Source of the DNA: JADJWR01 sp964509545
Lineage (GTDB): Bacteria > Pseudomonadota > Gammaproteobacteria > Burkholderiales > Burkholderiaceae_F
DNA: 64,000 nt
NCBI GenBank assembly: GCA_964509545.1
Contig: CAZDXQ010000006.1
Location: 1-64,000, forward strand
Direction of reading: 5' to 3'
The notes under the pieces: generated by a model
Databases searched by the model: none
What the model was told of the DNA's origin: nothing
What the model saw: only the letters and a program-made list of their open reading frames with translations
Translations under genes and position numbers: made by a program
Shown: piece by piece, positions 33,567 through 41,909 of the stretch
How positions within the stretch are numbered: position 1 is the first letter of the stretch
How the letters are laid out: every line of letters begins with the position of its first letter

Positions 33567-34403
33567 TCAGGGCAGGTCCGCGCACCAGTCCTCGATGATT
33601 GTCCGGACTTCGTCCGGCCGCTCGGTCAGCGGCCAGTGCTGGCATTCGATCAGGCGCACTTCGCCGCGCGGGAAACGCGCGGCGAGCGCCCGCATCGCCG
33701 AAAGCCCGGCGAAGGTGGCACCGGTCGACAGCAGCACCAGCGTCGGCGCATCGATCGCCTCCGGCGCGGCGAGAGGGCGGAACATCTCGACCAGTTCCTG
33801 CAGGTAGTGCGCGGCTCGGAAGGTGCGCAGGTCGGCGCGGGTGGAGCTGTAGCGGCGGATGAATTCGGCCTCGGCCTCGGGCGAACCGAGCGAGGCGCGC
33901 GCCAGTTCGTCGAGCGCGCGCAGATCGAGCGGCGGAATGCTTCGCCGGCGCAGGCCGAGCGCATTGAGCCCGCGCGCTGCCGCCGCCGCGGCGACGAACA
34001 ACGGCGCCGCGCGCGCCAGCCATTTCCAGCGGCCGCGCAAGGCGGCGCGGAAAACCGGATCGATCAGCACCAGCGCCGCGATTCGCGAGGGCGCCCGTGC
34101 CGCACAGGCCAGCGCCACCTGCGCCCCCAGACTGTGGCCGATCAGCACGGCGCGCCCGGCCCCTTCGGCATCGAGCAGCGCCAGCAGGTCGTCGCTCCAC
34201 AGTTCGAGCGATACGCGGCCGCGCGTCGGCGAATCGCCGTGGCCGCGCAGGTCGACGCGGATCAGGTCGCGCATGTCGGCAAGCCGGGTGTGCTCGACGA
34301 ACTCCGACCAGCGCGTCATGTTGCTGGCCAGCCCGTGCAACAGCAGCGCCGGTGCGCGGCCGGCGGCACGGCGCGCCGCCGTGCGCCGGTAGGCGATGCG
34401 CAC
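33567..34403 (-). CDS. Alpha/beta hydrolase
   Basis: A 278-aa (from GTG 34403) alpha/beta-fold hydrolase. LLLHGLASNMTRW is the oxyanion-hole region, VDLRGHGDSP the next conserved loop, GHSLGAQ (nucleophile elbow with the catalytic Ser), and CQHWPLTERPDEV contains the likely catalytic His. The family-like sequence continues upstream of the GTG (THEPPAAEQAHQLVRPDG) as far as a CTG at 34460, which directly follows the M48 gene's stop, so a CTG start giving 297 aa is quite possible. The substrate is unknown. Confidence 0.85.
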   Translation of the reverse strand: MRIAYRRTAARRAAGRAPALLLHGLASNMTRWSEFVEHTRLADMRDLIRVDLRGHGDSPTRGRVSLELWSDDLLALLDAEGAGRAVLIGHSLGAQVALACAARAPSRIAALVLIDPVFRAALRGRWKWLARAAPLFVAAAAAARGLNALGLRRRSIPPLDLRALDELARASLGSPEAEAEFIRRYSSTRADLRTFRAAHYLQELVEMFRPLAAPEAIDAPTLVLLSTGATFAGLSAMRALAARFPRGEVRLIECQHWPLTERPDEVRTIIEDWCADLP

Positions 34404-34462
34404 GCCGTCGGGGCGAACGAGCTGATGCGCCTGCTCGGCTGCAGGCGGCTCGTGAGTCAGGT

Positions 34463-35800
34463 TCAGCGCAGGTATCCCCAGGCCTTCAGACGACTCGCCG
34501 AGAACTCGGCCGGCTTGCCGGTCGCGCCGCTTCGAAGAAAACGCGCGTAGTTCTCGGCCGCGGCCTGCCGGTTGCCGGCGCCCTCGTAGCTGACACCCTT
34601 GAGGAAGGCGATGCCCGGATCGCCGGGCAGGAGCCGGTCGACCTGCTCGAAGTGCTGCACCGCTGCGCCAGGATTGCGCTCGGCGAGCTTCAGCACGCCG
34701 GCCAGCTTGTGCCCTTGCGCCTCCTGTGGATAGATCGAGCGCGCGGCATCGGCGTATCGGATCGCGTCCTTGTCGCGGCCCTGCGCCAGCAGGCAGCGCG
34801 CCATCAGCAGGTTGGCGGCATAGTCGTGCGGCGCCGCCGCCAGCGCGCTGCCGAACTGGCCCTGCGCCTCGGTCAGCTTTTTCTGCGCCATCGCCGCTTC
34901 GCCGTTCTTGCAGGCATCGATGGCCGGCTTCAGCCGGCGCAGGCCCGCCGTGCTGTCCATGAAGCGCTCGCGCTGCGGGCTGGCCTTGAGGCTCGCCGCG
35001 TACTTCGTCTGCGCCAGCTTCTGCGCCGTTTCAAGCCGTTCGCCGCTCATCGGGTGCGACGAGAACATCGTCTGCAGCAGCGACGGCTTTTCCTTCGCCT
35101 CTCGCACCAGCAGCCCGTGCAGCTGCGTCATGCCGCTGGCCGGATAGCCGGCCCTGACCATGTAGTCCTGGCCAAGCGCGTCGGCCTCGCGTTCGTTGTC
35201 GCGCGAATAAGAGGCCAGCAGTGCGCTGGCGCCGATCTGCCCGCCCACTGCGGCCAGCCCGCCCCACTGCGAATCCGCGGTCGCCACCGCCAGTCCGACG
35301 ACGGCCGCCTGCGCCAGCATTGCCTGGCCCTGGCGCTGCGCCGCATGGCGGGCGTTGACGTGGCCCATCTCGTGGCCGAGCAGCGCCGCCAGTTCGGCCT
35401 CGTTGTCCAGTTCGGTCACGATGCCGCGCGTCACGCCCATCGCCCCGCCGGGAAAGGTGTAGGCGTTGATGTAGTTGGCGTTCAGCACGCGATACGAATA
35501 CGGCATGTGCGGCCGCTGCGTCAGGTCGTCCATGCGGTCGCCGAGCGCGGCGACGTAGCGGTTGACGCTCTCGTCCTGCACGGCGCCCATGTCCTGCGAG
35601 AACTGGTGCGGGGCCACCTGCCGGTCGATGTTGCGCTCCTCCTCCTCGCTCATGCCGACGAGGATGCGCTCGCCGGTCACCGGCGACACCGCGCAACCGC
35701 CGAGACTGCTGGCGGCCGCGCCGACGCCGAACAGCCACAGCAGGTCGCGGCGGGTCAGTCGGTTGCGCCGCAGGCGTGCGGAAAAATCGTCGTGATCCAT
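34463..35800 (-). CDS. M48-family metalloprotease lipoprotein with TPR-like C-terminus
   Basis: A 445-aa envelope zinc protease related to BepA/LoiP, which degrade or assemble outer-membrane proteins. The N-terminus combines NRLTRRDLLWLFG (Tat-like) with a lipobox ending at Cys36 (SLGGC), suggesting a lipid-anchored periplasmic enzyme. HEMGH (143-147) is the HExxH zinc motif and NEREADALG gives the third ligand. From about residue 290, helical repeats like TPRs follow (LGEAAM.. then YAANLLMARCLLAQGRDKDAIRYA). The hydrolase gene follows immediately downstream. Confidence 0.91.
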   Translation of the reverse strand: MDHDDFSARLRRNRLTRRDLLWLFGVGAAASSLGGCAVSPVTGERILVGMSEEEERNIDRQVAPHQFSQDMGAVQDESVNRYVAALGDRMDDLTQRPHMPYSYRVLNANYINAYTFPGGAMGVTRGIVTELDNEAELAALLGHEMGHVNARHAAQRQGQAMLAQAAVVGLAVATADSQWGGLAAVGGQIGASALLASYSRDNEREADALGQDYMVRAGYPASGMTQLHGLLVREAKEKPSLLQTMFSSHPMSGERLETAQKLAQTKYAASLKASPQRERFMDSTAGLRRLKPAIDACKNGEAAMAQKKLTEAQGQFGSALAAAPHDYAANLLMARCLLAQGRDKDAIRYADAARSIYPQEAQGHKLAGVLKLAERNPGAAVQHFEQVDRLLPGDPGIAFLKGVSYEGAGNRQAAAENYARFLRSGATGKPAEFSASRLKAWGYLR

Positions 35801-35824
35801 GCTCCCTCCTCGTGCGGCGCTGTC

Positions 35825-37486
35825 CTAGCGCCCGCCGGCCCGGTGCGCCGCCGCGCGCCATTTCTGCGGCAACACGTCGTCGGCCAGTTCGCCTTCGTCC
35901 CAGTAGCCGATCAAGATGCCCCTGCGCTCCGAGCCGCCGCGCCGCGCTTCGATCTGGGAATCGGAAATGGTCGTGCGCTGCGCCTGCCGCCGCGCCCAGC
36001 GGTTGAGCAGCGCGAACAGGCGCTGCCGTTGCGGCGCGCAGGCCGCGTCGGCGCCGCGGTCAACGAGTTCCTGAGGATCGTCAACCAGGTCGAACAGCAT
36101 CGGCCGCATCCCTTCCGCGTAGACGAACTTGTAGCGCTGGTCGCGGACCATGAAGGCGCGGGCATCGATCGGCGCCACGCCGAGCGCCTCGGCCGCGGGC
36201 GTCATCGAGTAGTCGTACTCGCTGATCGCCGCCTCGCGCCAGCGCGAGGGCGCCTGCCCGTGCAGCCACGGCTGCAGCGCGCGCCCCTCGAGGATGTGCG
36301 CCGGCACGTCGCCGCCGGCGAATTCGACGAACGTGGGCACGAGGTCGATGCTCTCCACGAGCGCGTCGCAGACGGTGCCACGCGTGCTGTCGGCCTGCCG
36401 CGACGGATCGACGACGATCAGCGGGATCTTCACCGAAGGCTCGTGGAACAGGTCCTTCTCGCCGAGCCAGTGGTCGCCGAGATAGTCCCCGTGGTCGGAG
36501 GTGAAGACGATCAGCGTCGAGTCGAGCAGGCCGCGGGCGCGCAGCGCCTGCATCAGCACGCCGATGGCGTCGTCGATCTGTGCCACCAGACCCATGTAGG
36601 CCGGGATCACCGCCGCGCGCACCTCGTCGCGCGCGAACGCGCGCGACACGCGCAGCTTCATGAACTCGCGATGCAGCGGGTGCGGGTCGCGTTTCTCCGC
36701 TTCGCTGCGCACGGCGCGCGGCACATCGGCCGCCGAATACATCGCGTGGTACGGCGCCGGCGCGATGACGGGCCAGTGCGGCTTGATGTAGGAAAGGTGC
36801 AGGCACCACGGCGTGGCCCCGGCCTCGTCGATGAAATCGAGCGCACGCTGCGTCATGTACGGCGTTTCCGAGTGCTCGGCCTTCACCCGCGCCGGCCGGC
36901 CGGCGTGGCGCAGCAGCCAGCCGGACAGCAGGTTGCCGTCCTCGTCCGCCGCGGCGTTGACCCAGTCGTCCCACGGATTGTCGCCGTCGTAGCCGAGCGA
37001 ATGCAGCCAGGCGTTGTAGCGCGGCACGCGCGGGTCGTACTTGCCGTCGGGACCCTCGCCGTGCAGGCCGTCGTCGCGCTCGAACGGCTCGAATCCGCAT
37101 TCGGCGACGCGCACGCCGATCGCGGACGCCGGATCGATGCCGAGCCGCGCCATGCCCTCGACGTCGGCCGCCATGTGCGTCTTGCCGACCAGCGCCGTGC
37201 GCACGCCGAGGGCGCGCAGGTGGTCGCCGAGCGTCAGTTCGCCGACCTTCAGCGGGAAGTTGTTCCACGCCGCGCCGTGCGAGTCGACGTAACGGCCGGT
37301 GTAGAAGCTCATCCGCGAGGAGCCGCAGATGGGGCTCTGGCAGTAGGCGCGCGAGAACAGCACGCCGCGCGCCGCCAGTGCATCGATGTTCGGCGTGGCG
37401 AGTCGCGGATGCCCGGTGCAGCCGAGGTAGTCCCAGCGCAGCTGGTCGCACATGATGAACAGGATGTTGCGACGCTCTGGCGTCAT
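35825..37486 (-). CDS. Sulfatase-family (alkaline-phosphatase fold) enzyme with CGSSR active site
   Basis: A 553-aa enzyme of the sulfatase / phosphonate monoester hydrolase group. NILFIMCDQLRWDYLGC gives the first metal Asp, TPNIDALAARGVLFSRAY is standard, and the formylglycine site reads PICGSSR with Cys54 and Arg58. The usual FGE motif is CxPSR; here the position two after Cys is Ser rather than Pro. VFTSDHGDYLGDH supplies the C-terminal metal residues. There is no signal peptide, so it is cytoplasmic. The substrate could be a sulfate, phosphate or phosphonate ester. The ATG at 37486 is the natural start. Confidence 0.88.
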   Translation of the reverse strand: MTPERRNILFIMCDQLRWDYLGCTGHPRLATPNIDALAARGVLFSRAYCQSPICGSSRMSFYTGRYVDSHGAAWNNFPLKVGELTLGDHLRALGVRTALVGKTHMAADVEGMARLGIDPASAIGVRVAECGFEPFERDDGLHGEGPDGKYDPRVPRYNAWLHSLGYDGDNPWDDWVNAAADEDGNLLSGWLLRHAGRPARVKAEHSETPYMTQRALDFIDEAGATPWCLHLSYIKPHWPVIAPAPYHAMYSAADVPRAVRSEAEKRDPHPLHREFMKLRVSRAFARDEVRAAVIPAYMGLVAQIDDAIGVLMQALRARGLLDSTLIVFTSDHGDYLGDHWLGEKDLFHEPSVKIPLIVVDPSRQADSTRGTVCDALVESIDLVPTFVEFAGGDVPAHILEGRALQPWLHGQAPSRWREAAISEYDYSMTPAAEALGVAPIDARAFMVRDQRYKFVYAEGMRPMLFDLVDDPQELVDRGADAACAPQRQRLFALLNRWARRQAQRTTISDSQIEARRGGSERRGILIGYWDEGELADDVLPQKWRAAAHRAGGR

Positions 37487-37653
37487 CTTCCGCCTCGCTG
37501 CAACGCCGGCAGGCAGCCGACGGACCTCGTCCCGCGTTCGCCACCGCCGCGCCCATGACCCGTGGTCCCGCAGCCGGAACGCCCCGGGTTCCCCTCGGCG
37601 CGGTAACGACAGAACCGCACGATCCCTGCGCCCGTCATTGTTCGACCGCTCGG

Positions 37654-37901
37654 CTACAGAATGCGCCAGCGCCACAGCAGGTAGGCCAGCAGCACCACGA
37701 CGAGAGGCACCACGATCAGCGATGCCTGCCGCGCCCGCCGATCGTCGCGCGCTGCAGCGCTATCGATTCGACAATCCGCGCCCGGCTTTCGGCCAGATGC
37801 GCCTCGAACGCCGCGCGGTAGGCGCGCTGCTCGTCGAGCGCCAGTTTCTGCGTGTCGCGGATCTCGCGCAGCAGCGCCACCGCCTCCTCGCCCGCGTTCA
37901 C
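37654..37901 (-). CDS. Small coupled membrane protein, apparently frameshifted
   Basis: A GTG at 37901 overlaps the stop of the Bug-protein gene (GTGA), which strongly suggests translational coupling. It opens a 61-codon frame rich in Arg, Glu and Ala (EEAVALLREIRDTQKLALDEQ), an amphipathic helix, ending at 37716. Directly beyond, in another frame, runs an ideal transmembrane segment (SLIVVPLVVVLLAYLLWRWR) with a stop at 37654. Adding one base near 37720-37745 would join them into a roughly 80-aa tail-anchored protein, a common partner type beside such genes. It is therefore either a real frameshift or a sequence error. Confidence 0.55.
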
Positions 37902-38857
37902 TGCTGTATGCCGGCCGCCTTGACGACCGGCTCCCACTTGGCGCGGAAGGCGGCGATCATCCTCGCTGTCGCCTCGGGGCCGGCGGCCACCGGCTCCATG
38001 CTCGCGTCGCGGAACTTCTTCTGCATCTCGGGCGACCTCATGATCGCCTCGATCGCCTGGCCGAGTTCACGCACGCGTGCCGCCGGCATCGACGCCGGCG
38101 CGAAGAAGGCATTCCAGCCGTCCGCCTCGACGTTCAGGCCCGACTCCTTCAGCGTCGGGACCCCGGGCAGTTCCGGCACGCGCTTCGCGCCACCGATGGC
38201 GAGGATGCGCAGCTTGCCGCCTTCGTGCTGCGGCAGCAGCGTGTCGAGCGTATCGACCGCGACCGGAATCTGGCCGCCGATCAGGTCGGTGAGCAGCGGC
38301 GCCGAGCCGCGATAGCCGACGACCTCCGGCTTGACCTTCGCCGCCTCGCCAACCATCAGCGCGAAGAAGTGCGGCAGGCTGCCGGTGGCCGGCACGCCGA
38401 AGTTCGCCTTGTCGGGATTGGCGCGCAACCAGGCGAGCAGGTGGCTGAACTGCTTCACCGGCACGGCCGCCCCGACGGCAACGCCGAACTCGTAGCGCGA
38501 GACCTGCGCCACCGGCACGAAGTCGGCAAGCGGGTCGTAGCCGACGTTCTTGAACACCAGCGGCGCGACGACGTTGACCGCCGGGTTGCCGATCATCAGC
38601 ACCGTCTCGGCCGCCGGCGTGGCGCGAAAGCCCTGCGCCGCCACGCGGCCGCCGGCGCCGGTCCTGTTCTCGACGACCACGGTGGCGCCGAATTTCTCGC
38701 GCATCGCGTCGGCGACCAGCCGCGCGGCGCGGTCCGATGCGCCGCCGGGCGGATAGCCGACGATGAACTTGATCGGTCCCTCGATCTTCTGCGCCTGCAC
38801 CGCCGTGGCGAGCAGAAGCGCCAAGGCGCCGACGAACAACCTGCCCAGTGCAACCAT
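37898..38857 (-). CDS. Bug-family (TctC) tripartite tricarboxylate transporter substrate-binding protein
   Basis: A 319-aa periplasmic solute-binding protein of the Bug family, abundant in Burkholderiales. The signal peptide ends at about residue 22 (TAVQAQ). KFIVGYPPGGASDRAARLV and VVVENRTGAGGRVAAQ are the family hallmarks, with NFGVPATGSLPHFFALM and GYRGSAPLLTDLIGGQIPVAVDT in the second lobe. Ligands are usually small carboxylates. No TctA/TctB membrane partners are adjacent, as is common for Bug orphans. GAGGAG precedes the ATG. Confidence 0.93.
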   Translation of the reverse strand: MVALGRLFVGALALLLATAVQAQKIEGPIKFIVGYPPGGASDRAARLVADAMREKFGATVVVENRTGAGGRVAAQGFRATPAAETVLMIGNPAVNVVAPLVFKNVGYDPLADFVPVAQVSRYEFGVAVGAAVPVKQFSHLLAWLRANPDKANFGVPATGSLPHFFALMVGEAAKVKPEVVGYRGSAPLLTDLIGGQIPVAVDTLDTLLPQHEGGKLRILAIGGAKRVPELPGVPTLKESGLNVEADGWNAFFAPASMPAARVRELGQAIEAIMRSPEMQKKFRDASMEPVAAGPEATARMIAAFRAKWEPVVKAAGIQQ

Positions 38858-39046
38858 GGTCTCCTCGAAGTTCGTTCCGGGCTGCCGCGAGCGCCCGATC
38901 TTGTTGTGCGGCCGGCGTCGCGCCGCGGCGCCGGCATGGGATGGGTGCGGCAGCCCGATTCTGCCGCAGGCCGGAAGCGACGGCGATGGCTCCCGCCCGC
39001 GGCTGGCCGTATTCTGCGCGGATCCGCATCGCCGCCGACGACGACC

Positions 39047-39709
39047 GTGACCTCCCGTCTGCAACGCCTGCTCGACAACAACCGCGTCTGGGCACAGCAC
39101 GAACTCGAACGCGACCCGCAGTATTTCGCCAAGCTGCTCGGCCAGCAGGCGCCCGAGTACCTGTGGATCGGCTGCTCGGACAGTCGCGTGCCGGCCAACC
39201 AGATCACCGGGCTGGCGCCGGGCGAAGTGTTCGTCCACCGCAACGTCGGCAACCTGGTCGTGCACACGGACCTGAACTGCCTGTCGGTGATCGACTTCGC
39301 CGTCGACCTGCTGCGCGTCAAGCACGTGATCGTCGTCGGACACCACGGCTGCAGCGGCGTGCGCATGGCGCTGAAGCGGTCAGCCGGCGGTCTGGCCGAG
39401 CACTGGCTGCGCCACCTGCAGGACGTGCAGCACAGGCACGCGGCGCTGATCGACCGTGTCGCCGACGCCGAGGAGAAGGTCAACCTGCTGGCGGAGCTGA
39501 ACGTGCTCGAGCAGGCGGCGAACGTCTGCGAATCGGCGAGCGTGCGGCAGGCATGGCGGCAGCACGCCGACCTGACGGTCAGCGGCTGGATCTACTCGCT
39601 GCGCGACGGACTGCTGATCGATCTCGGCTTCAACGTCGACGGCCATACCGAACTGGCCACGGCGCGGGCGACGTCGCTCGACGTGATCCGCTCGCGCTAC
39701 CGCTGCTGA
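39047..39709 (+). CDS. can: Beta-class carbonic anhydrase
   Basis: A 220-aa cytoplasmic enzyme that interconverts CO2 and bicarbonate. Zinc ligands are C43, H99 and C102 (WIGCSDSRVPA and VVGHHGCSGV), with the D45-R47 dyad; HRNVGNLV is the usual neighbouring segment. The length is normal for the Can type. The start is a GTG at 39047; no ATG fits the conserved N-terminus. It is divergent from the Bug gene and 25 bp upstream of the SRAP gene. Confidence 0.94.
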   Translation: MTSRLQRLLDNNRVWAQHELERDPQYFAKLLGQQAPEYLWIGCSDSRVPANQITGLAPGEVFVHRNVGNLVVHTDLNCLSVIDFAVDLLRVKHVIVVGHHGCSGVRMALKRSAGGLAEHWLRHLQDVQHRHAALIDRVADAEEKVNLLAELNVLEQAANVCESASVRQAWRQHADLTVSGWIYSLRDGLLIDLGFNVDGHTELATARATSLDVIRSRYRC

Positions 39710-39734
39710 ACGGGGCGCGAGGAACAGGCAGCAA

Positions 39735-40337
39735 ATGTGCGGCCGCTACGACCTGTCGGACAATCCGGCGGCGATCCGCGCCAAGTTCAGCGTGCCGGAG
39801 GTGCCCGCCTTTGCGCCGAATGCCGACTGGCGGCCGACGAACAACGCGCCGGTGGTGCGGCTGGCGGCCGACGGCGCGCGAGAATGCGTGCTTGCCCGCT
39901 GGGGGCTGCTGCCGAGCTGGGCGCCGGACCTGAAGTTCGGCAACCGCTGCATCAACGCGCGCGCCGAGACGGTCGCGAAGCTACCGGCATTCCGCGGCGC
40001 CTTCCGCAAACGACGCTGCCTGGTGCCGGTCAACGCCTTCTTCGAATGGAGCGGCGAGAAGGGGCAGCGGCTGAAATGGCGCATCGCGCTGCGTGACGAG
40101 CCGCTGTTCGCGCTGGCCGGACTGTGGGAATGGTGGCAGGACCGCGAAAGCGGTGAGGGCGTGACCAGCTACACGATCGTGACCTGCGCCGCCAATGCGG
40201 CGATCGCACCGCTGCACGACCGCATGCCGGTCGTCGTGCGCGAGGCTGATTACGCGCGCTGGCTGGATCCGGCCACCGATGCGCAGCCGCTTCTGGTTCC
40301 ATTCGACGCCGAGGCGCTTTCGCTTCAGCGCTGCTGA
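39735..40337 (+). CDS. SRAP-family protein (YedK/HMCES-like DNA-abasic-site protein)
   Basis: A 200-aa protein of the SOS-response-associated peptidase family, which forms a thiazolidine crosslink to abasic sites in single-stranded DNA after removal of Met1. Cys2 is exposed by the start MCGRYDLS; N74 (INARAET), E104 (FFEW) and H161 (LHDRMP) are the remaining catalytic residues. All are present, so the protein should be active. It lies just downstream of the carbonic anhydrase and converges with the outer-membrane factor gene. Confidence 0.95.
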   Translation: MCGRYDLSDNPAAIRAKFSVPEVPAFAPNADWRPTNNAPVVRLAADGARECVLARWGLLPSWAPDLKFGNRCINARAETVAKLPAFRGAFRKRRCLVPVNAFFEWSGEKGQRLKWRIALRDEPLFALAGLWEWWQDRESGEGVTSYTIVTCAANAAIAPLHDRMPVVVREADYARWLDPATDAQPLLVPFDAEALSLQRC

Positions 40338-40357
40338 GGCGACAACGCGCCGCCGCC

Positions 40358-41767
40358 TCAGCGCGCAGCGGCGAGTTCCGCCATCTGCCAGCCGCCGCCG
40401 AGCGCCTTGTACAGGCTGACCAGCGCGATCTGCCGGTCGCGCAGGGCGTTCAGCCGCGCACGCTCGGCATCGAGCAGGTTGCGCTGCGCATCGAGCACTT
40501 CGAGCTGGCTCGAATAGCCGGCCTGCAGGCGCAGTTCCGCCAGACGCAGCGCCTCGCGCAGCCGCTGGCGACGCTCGTCCTGCGCCGCAAGGCTGTCGCG
40601 TGCGCCGCGATGTGCAACGAGGGCATCGTGCACGTCGCGAAACGCCGACTGCACTACCTGCTGATAAGCGAGCACGGCCTGCTCGCGGCGGGCCGCGGCG
40701 GCGTCGGCCTGCGCCTCGATCGTCTTCAGGCCGAGGATCGGTTGCAGCAGGTTGCCGGCGATCGACCACACCCGCGCCGGCGCGGTCAGCAGGTCGGCGA
40801 GGTCGCGGCTTTCGCCGCCGAGGGAGGCGGTCAGCGACAGCCGCGGGTAATACGCCGCCCGCGCCTGTGCCACGCGCGCATCGGCGGCGGCCAGTTGCGC
40901 TTCGGCCTGGCGGATGTCCGGCCGCCGCGCCAGAAGGTCCGAGGGCAGCCCTGCCGGCACTTCGGCCACGCCAGGCTCGGCAGGCGACTTCGCGCCGCGG
41001 CTGACCTCGGGCGTGAAGACTGCTTTCGCGCTGCGCCCCAGCAGGGCGGCAAGCGCGGATTCGGCCTGCGCCACCGCCTGCTCGATCGGCGCGATACCGG
41101 CGGCCACGGTCGACCGTTCGGCGCGCGCCAGCGCCAGGTCGTACTCGCTGGCCACGCCGGCATCGAAGCGCCGTTGCTGCAGCTCGACGCTGGCCTCGCG
41201 CGTGGCGAGCGTGTCGCGCGTCAATTGCAGTTCGGCGTCGAGCGCGCGCAACGTGAAGGCGCTGGTCGCCACCTGCGCCGCGAGCGCGATGCGCACGGTC
41301 TGCGCCGCGTATGCGGTCGCGAGCAGGTCGGCGCCGGCAGCGTCGCGACCGGCCGCCAGCCGGCCCCACAGGTCGATTTCGTATGCCGCCTGCAGGCCGA
41401 GGTTGTGCGTGGTCGTCGCCAGCGGCGGCGGCAGTTGCCGCGTGTTGGCGTTGCTGACCTGGCTGCGATTGACGCCGGCGTCGACGTCGAGCGACGGCGA
41501 CAGCGCCTGCCGGGCCAGCCGCAACGAAGCGCGCGACTCCTCGATGCGCGCCACGGCAAGCCTGAGCTCGAGGTTGTTGGCCAGTGCTTCGTCGATCAGC
41601 GCAGTCAGTTGCGGATCGTCGAACAGCGTCCACCAGCGTTCGATGTTGGCCGGGGTTGGCGCGGAGGCCGCCGGCAGTTCGACCTTCGGCGGCAGCGGTG
41701 CGCTGGCACACGCGGCGAGCAGGGTCGCCGCCACGACGGCGATCGTCAGTTTCGGCAGCGGCTTCAA
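40358..41767 (-). CDS. Outer-membrane efflux factor (OprM/NodT family) lipoprotein
   Basis: Outer-membrane channel of the tripartite RND pump, 469 aa from the TTG at 41767. From that start the sequence is MKPLPKLTIAVVAATLLAAC, a perfect lipoprotein signal, so I prefer it. An in-frame ATG at 41917 with AAGGGGG upstream, overlapping the pump gene's stop, would add 50 residues before the signal; much of that extension is encoded by a palindromic repeat. The body is the TolC-like fold: WWTLFDDPQLTALIDEAL, the paired helical hairpins, LLARRPDIRQAEAQLAAA and ending ALGGGW. It is third in the adaptor-pump-channel operon. Confidence 0.9.
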   Translation of the reverse strand: MKPLPKLTIAVVAATLLAACASAPLPPKVELPAASAPTPANIERWWTLFDDPQLTALIDEALANNLELRLAVARIEESRASLRLARQALSPSLDVDAGVNRSQVSNANTRQLPPPLATTTHNLGLQAAYEIDLWGRLAAGRDAAGADLLATAYAAQTVRIALAAQVATSAFTLRALDAELQLTRDTLATREASVELQQRRFDAGVASEYDLALARAERSTVAAGIAPIEQAVAQAESALAALLGRSAKAVFTPEVSRGAKSPAEPGVAEVPAGLPSDLLARRPDIRQAEAQLAAADARVAQARAAYYPRLSLTASLGGESRDLADLLTAPARVWSIAGNLLQPILGLKTIEAQADAAAARREQAVLAYQQVVQSAFRDVHDALVAHRGARDSLAAQDERRQRLREALRLAELRLQAGYSSQLEVLDAQRNLLDAERARLNALRDRQIALVSLYKALGGGWQMAELAAAR

Positions 41768-41782
41768 CCTGGCGGAACCGGT

Positions 41783-41864
41783 CCCGGCAGATCCCGGGCC
41801 GGCAGCCCGAGAACGGCCCGGCAACGCACGATGCGGTCCCGGCCAGCGCCGGGACACCCTGGCG
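41783..41864. repeat. Palindromic repeat between RND pump and outer-membrane factor
   Basis: The core hairpin is GTCCCGGC (41836-41843) pairing with GCCGGGAC (41848-41855) around CAGC. A second GC-rich set of arms (TCCCGGGCC and neighbours) lies at 41790-41820. It occupies the space between the pump's stop and the lipoprotein signal of the next gene. Its hairpin core has the same form as those at 45161 and 52806. Confidence 0.55.
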
Positions 41865-41909
41865 CCGTCACCGACAAGCGCATCGAGCCGGTCGTTCTTC
41901 AGCCTCCAC

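Noticed and set aside
34097..37558. 1153-codon plus-strand frame across the M48 and sulfatase genes
   Set aside because: Arg/His/Gln-rich antisense frame; the minus-strand genes carry complete catalytic motifs.
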